DNA from: Cutibacterium equinum | Lineage (GTDB): Bacteria > Actinomycetota > Actinomycetes > Propionibacteriales > Propionibacteriaceae | Direction of reading: 5' to 3' | Length of the DNA: 64,000 bases | Assembly (NCBI RefSeq): GCF_028021195.1 | Contig: NZ_CP115668.1 | Coordinates: 2,232,001 to 2,296,000, forward strand | Translations under genes and position numbers: made by a program | Notes under the pieces: generated by a model | Database searches by the model: none | What the model was told of the DNA's origin: nothing | What the model saw: only the letters and a program-made list of their open reading frames with translations | Shown here: in pieces, positions 7,831 through 16,732 of the stretch | How the letters are laid out: the number at the start of each line of letters is the position of its first letter | How positions within the stretch are numbered: position 1 is the stretch's first letter

Positions 7831-10617
7831 GTGCTCAACACCTGGTCCGGACCGGCCCGGTCCTGCTGGGGAAAGACCAACGCATCTGGAGACTGGCTGC
7901 CTGTGGTCCAGCATCTCGAGGACGCCGCTGGAGTCATGGACGAGGTGTGGGCCGTCCAGCCGAGATCCATCAGATCCCTGTTGTCGGACAGTCTCGGCGG
8001 CCCGCACGCCGCCTCCACGTTCGCACGTTTCCTGGCTGGGATTCACGACGTCGGCAAGATCAGCGCGGATTTCGCACACAAGGCACGGTTCTCACGCCCC
8101 GATGGCACGTCGACGAGCTACCTGTGCGATCAGATGGAACGCCAGGGGTTCGTCATCACCGCGCCACAGCGCCCAATCCCCCACGGCGCGATGGGCCAGA
8201 TGCACGTCCAGGATTGGCTGCTCAGCCGCTACCCTGATGCACCGCGTCGGTGCGCCCGCAACATCGCATCGATCGTCGGGGGTCATCACGGGATGAACCC
8301 GACGGACGGCGACATCGAGGAGATGGCATCCGGATTGGACCAAGAGGACGACCTGTGGAGGATCACCCGAGACGAGGTCGTCGACACCATGGCCACACAC
8401 ACGGGAGCCGACGCGTTCCTTGGCGACTGGATGCGCTCTCCCATCCCGGTTCAGGTACAGGTGCTCACTGAGGCCCTCGTCATCATGGCTGACTGGATCG
8501 CCAGCTCGGAGTCCCTCTTCCCCTACGACCTCACCACATCGACACCCGACCGCGTGCGCCGCGCCACCGCCCAACTCCACCTCCCTCGTCCGTGGCAGCC
8601 ACTGCCGGGACCGAACGAGGCCACCGATCTCTTCCGACGGAGTTTCCCTTCGATTCCACACGGCAAGCCCAATGCCATGCAGGTGACTGCCATCGAGGCA
8701 GCCGAAGCCATGACTGAACCGGGCCTGCTCGTCATCGAAGCCCCTATGGGGCAGGGGAAGACCGAAGCAGCCCTGATGTGCGCCGAAGTGCTGGCCCTCA
8801 AGTTTGGGCAGGGAGGGGTCTTCTTCGGTCTGCCGACGATGGCGACGTCCAACCCGATGTTCCCCCGCGTCCGTCAGTGGCTCGATGCCGTGCCCACCAC
8901 GGACTCATCGAGCATCACCCTGGCTCACTCGAAGGCCGGACTCAACGAGGACTACCAGCAGCTCATGCCATGGAACGCGCACATGGATGTCCACGACGAT
9001 GACGCGGCCACCCATCGCGAGGCCTCGGCGATCGTCCACGAATGGTTCCTCGGCCGCAAACGCGCCATTCTCGCCAACCACGTCGTCGGCACCATAGACC
9101 AAGCCCTCTTTGCTGGCCTGAAAGCCAAGCATGTGGTGCTGCGTCATCTCGGTCTGGCGAGCAAGGTCGTCATCATCGATGAGGTCCATGCCGCTGACGT
9201 CTACATGCGCGAGTACCTCAAGGTTGTCCTCGAGTGGCTTGGGGCTTACCGGACGCCTGTCATCCTCATGTCGGCCACGCTGCCACCGGCGCAACGGCAT
9301 GAATTGGCGCAGGCTTACTCTCGCGGACGCCACGGTGGCAGCGCACAGGTCACCCTGGCCGACAACGACGACTATCCGCTCATGACATCGGTCGTGGACG
9401 ACGCTGTGCAAACCGGAGTGTCGAGTACCACAGCGCCTCGGCGCGTCGCCATCCAGCATATGGGTGACTCGCTCGACGACCTCGTCACTCTTATCGAGGA
9501 GCGGACGTCCGAGGGTGGTTGCGTCGGAATCATCCGTGACACCGTCGCCCGCGCCCAAGAAACCTTCGACGTACTCGAGTCCCGACTCGACTGCGAGGTG
9601 CTACTCGTCCACTCCCGCTTCCTGGCTCCGCAACGCGCCCGACGCGAGGCCGACCTCGTGCGGCGTCTCGGGCGCTCGGGCGAGGACCGTCCGAGACGCA
9701 TCGTCGTCGTGGGCACCCAGGTCCTCGAGCAATCCCTCGATGTCGATTTCGACCTGCTCGTCAGTGACATCGCACCCATGGACCTGTTACTCCAGCGCAT
9801 CGGACGATTGCATCGACATGATCGACCGCGGCCCGCGAGACTGCATGATGCCGCATGCTTCATCACCGGGATTGCCGACTGGCAGGATGACGGCCCGCTG
9901 TTCAGCCGAGGAGTCGACTCCGTCTATACCGAGAACACACTCCTTCGTACCTCCGCGCTCCTGAGTGCCCTGCCGGACAGCATCGCGACGGTGCCCCAGG
10001 ACATCCCGCGACTCGTCCGCGAGGCCTACGCGGAGTCCTTCCCATGGCCGGCGACGTGGACCACGCGCGGCGAGAAGGCCGACGAAACGGCACACACGAG
10101 TCATTCCAAGGCCGTCTCCCGGGCGAAGACGTTCAGAGTGGCCGACCCATACGTCGCATCGAGTCTCATGAAGGGGCTCACCGATACCTCGACCGTCGAC
10201 CCGGAGAACTCCTCAGGCCGTGCGACGGTGCGCGACACCGAGGACTCGATCGAGGTCATCGTCATCCAAGAGTCCGATGGCGGCCATCGGCTCCCCTCCG
10301 ACATTGGGGAGTTCTCCGATGCCGAACTTCCGCTATTCGGGGCACCGGATGGTGCGCTGGCCCGGGCGATCGCATCGTGCACCGTCTCGTTGCCGAGGTC
10401 GCTGTCGAACCCCTGGGACATCGACAAGACGATCCAGGAGCTCGAGTCTCCACCGATAGACCTCAGCTCGTGGCAGTCATCCCCGTGGCTTCGGGGCCAG
10501 CTCGTCCTCGTACTGGACGCCGAGGGGCATTCGGCGCTGCTGGGACACCCCATACGCTACGATTCCCGTCGTGGACTCATCGTGGAGCCCAGCCCTGGAA
10601 AGGAAGCGCTGGCATGA
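7831..10617 (+). CDS. cas3: CRISPR-associated helicase/nuclease Cas3, type I-E
   Basis: Single-strand nuclease and SF2 helicase recruited by Cascade to degrade target DNA. The 928-aa product begins with an HD nuclease domain (HDVGK at about 72-76, GGHHG about 150). A DExD/H helicase follows, with Walker A GQGKT near 306, DEVHA near 450, SATLPP near 480 and the C-terminal helicase run RIGRLHRHDR. I choose GTG 7831 because AAGGGG lies 5-10 nt upstream. The ATG at 7796 (about 12 residues longer) overlaps a TATGAT that looks more like a -10 box. It is the first gene of the cas operon and overlaps cse1 by 4 nt. Confidence 0.93.
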   Translation: MLNTWSGPARSCWGKTNASGDWLPVVQHLEDAAGVMDEVWAVQPRSIRSLLSDSLGGPHAASTFARFLAGIHDVGKISADFAHKARFSRPDGTSTSYLCDQMERQGFVITAPQRPIPHGAMGQMHVQDWLLSRYPDAPRRCARNIASIVGGHHGMNPTDGDIEEMASGLDQEDDLWRITRDEVVDTMATHTGADAFLGDWMRSPIPVQVQVLTEALVIMADWIASSESLFPYDLTTSTPDRVRRATAQLHLPRPWQPLPGPNEATDLFRRSFPSIPHGKPNAMQVTAIEAAEAMTEPGLLVIEAPMGQGKTEAALMCAEVLALKFGQGGVFFGLPTMATSNPMFPRVRQWLDAVPTTDSSSITLAHSKAGLNEDYQQLMPWNAHMDVHDDDAATHREASAIVHEWFLGRKRAILANHVVGTIDQALFAGLKAKHVVLRHLGLASKVVIIDEVHAADVYMREYLKVVLEWLGAYRTPVILMSATLPPAQRHELAQAYSRGRHGGSAQVTLADNDDYPLMTSVVDDAVQTGVSSTTAPRRVAIQHMGDSLDDLVTLIEERTSEGGCVGIIRDTVARAQETFDVLESRLDCEVLLVHSRFLAPQRARREADLVRRLGRSGEDRPRRIVVVGTQVLEQSLDVDFDLLVSDIAPMDLLLQRIGRLHRHDRPRPARLHDAACFITGIADWQDDGPLFSRGVDSVYTENTLLRTSALLSALPDSIATVPQDIPRLVREAYAESFPWPATWTTRGEKADETAHTSHSKAVSRAKTFRVADPYVASSLMKGLTDTSTVDPENSSGRATVRDTEDSIEVIVIQESDGGHRLPSDIGEFSDAELPLFGAPDGALARAIASCTVSLPRSLSNPWDIDKTIQELESPPIDLSSWQSSPWLRGQLVLVLDAEGHSALLGHPIRYDSRRGLIVEPSPGKEALA

Positions 10618-12272
10618 CAGGTGCCTTCAACCTCATAGACGAGCCGTGGATCATCACGCGGACACCAGACAACCAGATCACCGAGGTGTCGATACGCGAA
10701 GCTTTCCACCGCGCAACCGAGTTGAGGGGACTCGCCGGGGAGATCCCGACCCAGGAGGTGGCGGTCCTACGGCTTCTGCTGGCCATCGCCATACGGGCCA
10801 CAGCCCGCGAGCGCAGTGACGACGAGAAAGCCGACGACTGGGCGCAGTGGTGGAAGTCAGGGTTGCCGCTGCAAGAGATCGACGAGTACTTGGATCGCTG
10901 CCACGATCGGTTCTTCCTCTTTGACGACCACATGCCCTTCATGCAGGTCGCCGACTTACACACGGCCAAAGGTGGGTTCTCGGGCCTGACGAAGATCATC
11001 AGCGAGGTGCCGGCCAACGACAAGTTCTTCACCACCCGAGACGGAGCAGGTATCGCGAACCTGTCCTTCGCAGAAGCCGCACGATGGCTCGTCCACACCC
11101 ATGCTTTCGACGTGTCGGGCATCAAGTCGGGCGCGGTGGGTGACTCCCGGGTCAAGGGCGGAAGGGGCTACCCCATTGGTACGGGGATGAGTGGACCCAT
11201 GGGAATAGTCATAGTCGAGGGTGCAAACCTGTCCGAGACAATTCTGCTCAACCTCTTCCTGGAAGATGACCCCACTGGCGACGTCCCGGTCTGGGAGCGA
11301 CCTTCACAGGACGCTGCACCGGATTCTCAACACCCGGTACCGACGGGTTGCGCCGACCTCTTCACGTGGCAAAGCCGCCGGGTGCGGCTCATCGCCGACG
11401 GCGGGCGCGTCACGGACGTCCTGTTGTGCAACGGAGACAAGGTCGAGTGGAGGGACCTCCTACACAAGGACTCGTCGACCGCCTGGCGATTCAGCGCTCC
11501 CCAGACCAAGGCTGCCGGGCAGATCGTCTACATGCCGCGTAGTCATGACGCGGCCAAGGCCATGTGGCGAGGGCTTGAACCGCTGCTGGCCCGTGAACCG
11601 TCCCCCGAGGACCATCGCAAGCGCAAACCGGGCGAGCCGGACCACCAGTGGCTGAGACCCGACATCTTTGAACAGTTGGCCGTACTCACCGCAGAAGGCG
11701 TCCTGCCCCGTGACCATATGGCGAAAATCCGCACGATCGGCATGGAGTACGGGTCACAGAGTGCGGTCGTGACGACGACAATTGACGACTCCCTCCCAAT
11801 GTCAATGGCCGTACTCTCGGAAGAGCGGCTCGCCCGACTAGCGGTCGACTGTGCCAGGACGGCGGAGGGGCTCGTCTTCGCCTTGCAGAACCTCGCGACC
11901 GACCTGGCCTCCGCTACCGGCAGTGAGGCGGAAGGGGTGCGACCGCACGCTGCCGAGGTCGGCTTCGCATCTCTCGACCCTGCCTACCGCGACTGGTTCA
12001 GCCGCCTCTCCGCCACGACCGACATCGATGACGCCCGCGTCTCGTGGCACCGCAAGGCGCGCCACACCGTGCGCGACGCCGGCCGCCAGTTGTGCCGCGA
12101 TGCCGGCCCGATGGCGTTGACCGGGCGCATGATCACAGTGCCAAACACCGAACGCGAAGACCTCATGGATGTTGCACGAGCGTGGCAGCGTTTCGTGATG
12201 AGGCTACGCTCGTCAGCCCCGTTGCCGGACGATCCCAAACCCCGATCCGAGACCTCCTCGAAGGAGAAGTGA
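10614..12272 (+). CDS. casA: Cascade large subunit Cse1 (CasA, Cas8e)
   Basis: Large subunit of the type I-E effector complex; it reads the PAM and helps unwind DNA and recruit Cas3. The 552-aa product starts with the family-typical NLIDEPWI and has further family blocks: a FLFDDHMPFMQV segment near residue 100 and a polar lysine- and arginine-rich C-terminal four-helix region. The ATG overlaps the cas3 stop in ATGA. A longer open frame upstream overlaps cas3 and is not used. Sequence divergence of Cse1 is normally high, so the call rests on the N-terminal motif, the length and the position in the operon. Confidence 0.9.
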   Translation: MTGAFNLIDEPWIITRTPDNQITEVSIREAFHRATELRGLAGEIPTQEVAVLRLLLAIAIRATARERSDDEKADDWAQWWKSGLPLQEIDEYLDRCHDRFFLFDDHMPFMQVADLHTAKGGFSGLTKIISEVPANDKFFTTRDGAGIANLSFAEAARWLVHTHAFDVSGIKSGAVGDSRVKGGRGYPIGTGMSGPMGIVIVEGANLSETILLNLFLEDDPTGDVPVWERPSQDAAPDSQHPVPTGCADLFTWQSRRVRLIADGGRVTDVLLCNGDKVEWRDLLHKDSSTAWRFSAPQTKAAGQIVYMPRSHDAAKAMWRGLEPLLAREPSPEDHRKRKPGEPDHQWLRPDIFEQLAVLTAEGVLPRDHMAKIRTIGMEYGSQSAVVTTTIDDSLPMSMAVLSEERLARLAVDCARTAEGLVFALQNLATDLASATGSEAEGVRPHAAEVGFASLDPAYRDWFSRLSATTDIDDARVSWHRKARHTVRDAGRQLCRDAGPMALTGRMITVPNTEREDLMDVARAWQRFVMRLRSSAPLPDDPKPRSETSSKEK

Positions 12273-12895
12273 TGCCTGAACCATGGAATGACGTGACCTC
12301 GGCGGCGGTGTCATCCATCAACCGCCTGCAACATGGGTATCTCGCGGCACCGCGGGACCCGTGGGCGGTCCGTAGCCTGGCGTCGTTGCGTCGCGCCGAT
12401 GCGACGAGGCCGGGTGCCGACCCAGGTCTGTGGGATGTCATCCTTGGCCATCTACCCGATTATCTTTTGGGGCAGGGCACGGCTCCTGCAACGCCGGCGG
12501 AACGGGCGGTCCATGCTGCCGTCGTGCTCTACGCCGTCCACCAGCAATCCCGGTCCGAACCCATGCACGTGCGTGGCATCGGGCTTGGGCAAGCTGTGCG
12601 CACACTGTCGATGCGACGCTCGAGCAGCACCGAGTGGGATCCCGGAACGATCTCGCGCTTCCAACACATGTGCCGCGCTCAACAGTGGGCCATCCGCGTC
12701 GGCAACCTGCGAGGACTCGTCACCCTCATGCGGTCCGAAGCGGTCCCCCTTGACTACGGACACCTGGCAGCCGATCTGTGGCGACTCCAGGTGTCGTCCC
12801 CCGATCAGGTACTCCTCGAGTGGGGACGCCAACTTCACAGAATCCCTGCCAATCAGACCACCTCCGCCGAAACCGACCAAGGAGAACCCCGATGA
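12272..12895 (+). CDS. casB: Cascade small subunit Cse2 (CasB)
   Basis: Small subunit of type I-E Cascade, present as a dimer along the belly of the complex and stabilising the R-loop. The 207-aa product has the all-helical, arginine-rich character of the family, including GIGLGQAVRTLSMRR. AAGGAG precedes the ATG at 12272, whose A is the last base of the cse1 TGA. The location between cse1 and cas7 supports the assignment. Confidence 0.88.
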   Translation: MPEPWNDVTSAAVSSINRLQHGYLAAPRDPWAVRSLASLRRADATRPGADPGLWDVILGHLPDYLLGQGTAPATPAERAVHAAVVLYAVHQQSRSEPMHVRGIGLGQAVRTLSMRRSSSTEWDPGTISRFQHMCRAQQWAIRVGNLRGLVTLMRSEAVPLDYGHLAADLWRLQVSSPDQVLLEWGRQLHRIPANQTTSAETDQGEPR

Positions 12896-14016
12896 GCTCG
12901 TACTACGTCGACATCCACGTCATCCAGAGTGTCCCGCCCTCCAACGTCAACCGCGACGACACCGGATCACCAAAGTCTGCCCTGTACGGCGGGGTCCGTC
13001 GGGCTCGAGTCAGCTCGCAGGCATGGAAGAAGGCCGTGCGAACTTCTTTCAAGAGTTTCCTGCCCGCGTCCCAGACCGGCGCGCGGACACTGCGCGTCGT
13101 CGAGCTGCTCATGAACCGGCTCACCACCGATCCGTATGGCCTGAGTGAGGAGGAAGCCCGCGACAGGGCCCTCGCCGTCGTCAAGGCCCTCGGGCTCAAG
13201 GCCGAGAAGCCCCGGGCCAAGAGTGAATCTGCCAAGGAACCAGTCGAGCGCACCCAGTACTTGGTGTTCTACTCGAACCAGCAACTGGACCGCCTGGCCG
13301 ACCTCGCCGCCAGTACTGAGGGGAAGGTCTCGGGCACCGACGCGAAGAAGGCCGCCGATTCCGATCACGGGATCGAGGTGGCCTTGTTCGGCCGCATGGT
13401 CGCCGACTCCAAGGATCTCAACGTCGACTCGGCGGTTCAGGTCGCCCACGCGCTGAGCACTCACGCCGTGGAGACCGAGGCCGACTACTTCACCGCCGTC
13501 GACGACTACAAGCTCGACGAAGACGACGCGGGTGCCGGCATGATTGGCACCGTCGAGTTCACCTCGGAGACTCTGTACCGCTTCGCCACCGTCGCCGTCT
13601 CCACTTTGGAAGGCAACCTCGGGGACGTCGATCTCACTGCCGATGCCGCTGCCGCCTTCGTCCGTGGGTTCGTCATGTCGATGCCAACGGGCAAGCAGAA
13701 CACGTTTGCCAATAACACCGTCCCCGATGCCGTCGTCGTCCAAGTCCGTAAGGGCCGTTCCGCGAGCTTCGTCGGAGCTTTCGAGGAACCGGTGCGGTCG
13801 GACAACGGCGGGTTCGTCGCCGCCTCGTGCCGAGCGCTCGCGAGCTACGCCCACGACTGTGAGGATGCGTTCCTGGGAGTGCCCGAGGCCTCCTTCGTGA
13901 CCCGTGTCGGCTCCCGCACCGATGCCGTCGACGCCATGGGCACCCAGATGCCGATGGACGAGCTCGTCTCCTCGGTGCGTGACACGGTTGCAACCCTTCT
14001 GCGGGACGAGTCGTGA
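12892..14016 (+). CDS. casC: Cascade backbone subunit Cas7 (Cse4, CasC)
   Basis: Forms the six-copy backbone that holds the crRNA spacer. The 374-aa product carries the Cas7e N-terminus DIHVIQSVPPSNVNRDDTGS and RRARVSSQAWKKAVR, then a later MSMPTGKQNTFANNTVPD segment, all typical of the family. The ATG at 12892 overlaps the cse2 stop and has AAGGAG upstream, so the longer in-frame extension is rejected. The gene continues the chain of 4-nt overlaps. Confidence 0.94.
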   Translation: MSSYYVDIHVIQSVPPSNVNRDDTGSPKSALYGGVRRARVSSQAWKKAVRTSFKSFLPASQTGARTLRVVELLMNRLTTDPYGLSEEEARDRALAVVKALGLKAEKPRAKSESAKEPVERTQYLVFYSNQQLDRLADLAASTEGKVSGTDAKKAADSDHGIEVALFGRMVADSKDLNVDSAVQVAHALSTHAVETEADYFTAVDDYKLDEDDAGAGMIGTVEFTSETLYRFATVAVSTLEGNLGDVDLTADAAAAFVRGFVMSMPTGKQNTFANNTVPDAVVVQVRKGRSASFVGAFEEPVRSDNGGFVAASCRALASYAHDCEDAFLGVPEASFVTRVGSRTDAVDAMGTQMPMDELVSSVRDTVATLLRDES

Positions 14017-14720
14017 GCGTCTTGGTCCTCAGGCTCGCCGGGCCGATGCAGTCGTGGGGTGATTCCAGTCGCTTCACGACACGGGCGACGCGCCGGGAGC
14101 CTACTAAGTCCGGGGTACTCGGGCTTCTGGCAGCGGCTCAGGGACGTCGGCGCACCGACAGTATCGAGGACCTCTTGTCGCTACGGTTCGGCGTTCGCAC
14201 CGATCAACCCGGCTCCGTAGTCCGGGATTTCCAGACCGCTATGGACTGGTCACATCCGAAGAAGGACGGCAGCGTGAACTCGATGCCCCTCTCGAATCGC
14301 TACTACCTGGCTGACGCCATCTTCGTGGCGGCAGTCGAGGGCGATCCGTCATTGCTGCACGCACTGGACGAGGCCATCACCGAACCGGTGTTCCCGCTCT
14401 ACCTTGGCCGGAGGTCCTGCCCCACAGAAGGACGGGTGTCCCTCGGCGTTCGCGACGGCGACCTGCTGACCGTCCTGGCCAACGAGCCGTGGCATGCCAA
14501 GCCGTGGCACCAGCGTCGGCTGCCGCGATCTGTACGACTCCAGATCGCTTACGACACCGAGTCGGGGCAGGTCGGCGACACCGTCCGCGATATTCCGCTG
14601 AGCTTCGACCCGCAGCGGCGCGAGTACGGGTGGCGCGACATCACGACGACGACGACCACCGTCGACAACCCCCATGGCAATGACGAACCCGACTGGTTCG
14701 CTGGTCTGGAAGGAGCGTGA
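14013..14720 (+). CDS. casD: Cascade subunit Cas5e (CasD)
   Basis: Binds the 5' handle of the crRNA at the foot of Cascade. The 235-aa RAMP protein opens with LVLRLAGPMQSWGDSSRF and continues REPTKSGVLGLLAAAQGRRR, which are hallmarks of Cas5e. The GTG start lies in a GTGA overlap with the cas7 stop. Confidence 0.93.
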   Translation: MSVLVLRLAGPMQSWGDSSRFTTRATRREPTKSGVLGLLAAAQGRRRTDSIEDLLSLRFGVRTDQPGSVVRDFQTAMDWSHPKKDGSVNSMPLSNRYYLADAIFVAAVEGDPSLLHALDEAITEPVFPLYLGRRSCPTEGRVSLGVRDGDLLTVLANEPWHAKPWHQRRLPRSVRLQIAYDTESGQVGDTVRDIPLSFDPQRREYGWRDITTTTTTVDNPHGNDEPDWFAGLEGA

Positions 14721-15388
14721 CGTTGTTTCTCACCCAGTTCGACGTCAACGTCGCCCGTCGAGACGCCGCACGTCTCCTCGCATCCCCGGAGCGGCTCCAC
14801 GCCGCGGTCCTGGCATCGTTCCCGCCCGGCCAGTCCGCATCTGAATCCGCGCGAACCCTGTGGCGGCTGGACCGTGGACCTGCAAACCACGACGCCCGCA
14901 TCATGATCGTCAGCCCGCTTCAGCCCGACCTCACCGTTCTCAACGAGCAGGCCGGCTGGTCGACAGGTGTGCCGGGCAGATCGGCCGACTACGACCCGTT
15001 CCTACGAGACCTTCGTGCTGGATCAGTGTGGCGATTCCGCTGCACCGTCAACCCGACGACTGCCGTGCGACAGCCAGGGGCCTCGCGGGGCCGACGGGTC
15101 GCGGAGGTCACAGCCGAGCAGCAACTGGAGTGGTTCGTCACCCGCTTGGAACGTCGCGGATTCCGCCTGCCGGAGGATCCCTCTGGGGCTCCGTCGGCGC
15201 GGGTGACGCGGCGGGAGGTCCTGAGATTCCGACGTCAGTCCTCCACAGTGACACTGTCGGTCGCCCAGGTCGACGGCATCCTCGAAATCACCGACCCTGA
15301 TGCTGCACGATCGGCGCTGACCAGCGGGATCGGGCCTGCCAAGGGGTACGGCTGCGGTCTGTTGACACTGGCGCCCCTCGCGAGGTGA
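14717..15388 (+). CDS. casE: crRNA-processing endoribonuclease Cas6e (CasE)
   Basis: Cuts the pre-crRNA inside each repeat below the hairpin and stays bound to the 3' handle. The 223-aa product begins FLTQFDVNVARRDAARLLAS with a histidine (RLHAA) in the usual catalytic position. It ends with the glycine-rich loop GIGPAKGYGCGLLTL typical of RAMP RNases. The GTG start overlaps the cas5 stop, with AAGGAG just upstream. The repeat downstream has a GC-rich palindromic core suited to this enzyme. Confidence 0.92.
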   Translation: MTLFLTQFDVNVARRDAARLLASPERLHAAVLASFPPGQSASESARTLWRLDRGPANHDARIMIVSPLQPDLTVLNEQAGWSTGVPGRSADYDPFLRDLRAGSVWRFRCTVNPTTAVRQPGASRGRRVAEVTAEQQLEWFVTRLERRGFRLPEDPSGAPSARVTRREVLRFRRQSSTVTLSVAQVDGILEITDPDAARSALTSGIGPAKGYGCGLLTLAPLAR

Positions 15389-15392
15389 TCCC

Positions 15393-16331
15393 GTGGTTAA
15401 GCCGATCCCGGGCGCGCGACCCGCCGAGGTGCAGGAGCTGGCGCGCGCCCAGGACCGACTGAGTTTCATCTACATGGAACACTGCGTCGTCAACCGGGAC
15501 TCGAACGCCATCACAGCGGCGAATCAGCAGGGCATAGTGCACGTTCCAGCGTCGATGATCGGAGCGCTCCTCTTGGGGCCGGGAACGAACGTGACCCATC
15601 ACGCGATGATGCTTCTGGGCGAGTCTGGTGCCTCGACGGTGTGGGTCGGGGAGCACGGCGTCCGTTATTACGCTCATGGACGGCCACTGGCCCGAACGAC
15701 CCGACTGCTACAACTCCAGGCAGAGGCCGTCACGGATCGAACGAAGCGGCTGGCCGTCGCGCGACGCATGTACGAGATGCGATTCCCTGACGACGTGGCC
15801 ACTGGTCTGACGCTGCAGGAACTGCGAGGACATGAGGGAGCGAGGGTCCGGCAGGCGTACCGCGATGCGTCCCTCAAGTTTGGTGTCGACTGGGACAAGC
15901 GCAGCTACAAGGTTGAGGACTTTTCTGCATCTGATCCCGCAAATCAGGCGCTCACCGCTGCGACGGCATGCCTGTACGGGGTGGTTCACTCGGTCGTAGC
16001 CGCGTTGGGACTGTCTGCAGGTCTCGGGTTCGTTCACACGGGCAAGGACTGTTCGTTTGTCTACGATGTCGCCGACTTATACAAGACATCTCTTGCCGTC
16101 CCAGTCGCCTTTCACTGCGCTGCGACCGATGACCTCGACGATCTGCCCGGAGTGACTCGACGTGCCATGCGTGATGCCATCCACGAATCTAAATTGCTGA
16201 CCCGGTGCGTCGAGGACATCCACACCATTCTTGACGCCCCCGGAGACCCGGATGACGGATACGGCTGGGATGTCATCGACTTATGGGATGACCGCCAAGA
16301 TGTCGTACCCGGCGGTAGGTCCTGGGGGTAG
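15393..16331 (+). CDS. cas1: CRISPR integrase Cas1, type I-E
   Basis: Catalytic subunit of the Cas1-Cas2 integrase that inserts new spacers. The 312-aa product keeps the metal-binding residues expected from E. coli Cas1: Glu148 in GHEGARVR, His215 in GFVHTGKD, and Asp225/Asp228 in FVYDVAD. The GTG at 15393 is 4 nt after the cas6 stop. All catalytic residues are intact, so adaptation should be possible. Confidence 0.96.
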   Translation: MVKPIPGARPAEVQELARAQDRLSFIYMEHCVVNRDSNAITAANQQGIVHVPASMIGALLLGPGTNVTHHAMMLLGESGASTVWVGEHGVRYYAHGRPLARTTRLLQLQAEAVTDRTKRLAVARRMYEMRFPDDVATGLTLQELRGHEGARVRQAYRDASLKFGVDWDKRSYKVEDFSASDPANQALTAATACLYGVVHSVVAALGLSAGLGFVHTGKDCSFVYDVADLYKTSLAVPVAFHCAATDDLDDLPGVTRRAMRDAIHESKLLTRCVEDIHTILDAPGDPDDGYGWDVIDLWDDRQDVVPGGRSWG

Positions 16332-16333
16332 GC

Positions 16334-16678
16334 ATGGTTGTCTTGGTCCTCACCGCGTGCCCTGCCGGTCTGCGTGGCCACCTCACGAGGTGGCTTCTCG
16401 AGATCAGTCCGGGAGTGTTCGTCGGTCACGTATCGGCCCGTATCAGAGACGCACTGTGGGGCAGGGTCATAGAAATGTGTCGGGACGGCCGCGCGATCTT
16501 GGTGTATACAGTCCGCGGCGAACAGCACTTCGAGTTCCGAGTGCACCGACACGACTGGGACGTGGTTGACTTCGACGGATTGAAGCTCATGAGAAGGCCG
16601 AACAGCAAAGGCCAGTCATCGACTCTCCGACCGGGTTGGAGTTCTGCCGCGCGACGTCGTAGATTATCTCATCGATGA
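16334..16678 (+). CDS. cas2: CRISPR-associated Cas2, type I-E
   Basis: Structural dimer that bridges two Cas1 dimers during spacer integration. The 114-aa product has the Cas2e pattern MVVLVLTACPAGLRGHLTRW, then EISPGVFVGHVSARIRDALW and a long basic tail ending AARRRRLSHR. ATG 16334 lies 2 nt after the cas1 stop. It is the last cas gene; the array begins 54 nt downstream. Confidence 0.95.
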   Translation: MVVLVLTACPAGLRGHLTRWLLEISPGVFVGHVSARIRDALWGRVIEMCRDGRAILVYTVRGEQHFEFRVHRHDWDVVDFDGLKLMRRPNSKGQSSTLRPGWSSAARRRRLSHR

Positions 16679-16732
16679 TGCGAGGGCACTCGCATCTCAG
16701 TAAGGCTCCTGCATCAGCCCTAGCCAGTTGGT
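16679..16732 (+). promoter_or_regulatory. Short CRISPR leader
   Basis: Only 54 nt separate the cas2 stop from the first repeat, including the inverted pair GCGAGGGCACTCGC. A leader this short means the array promoter and integration signals probably extend back into the 3' end of cas2. That this is the leader end is inferred from its position next to cas1-cas2. Confidence 0.45.
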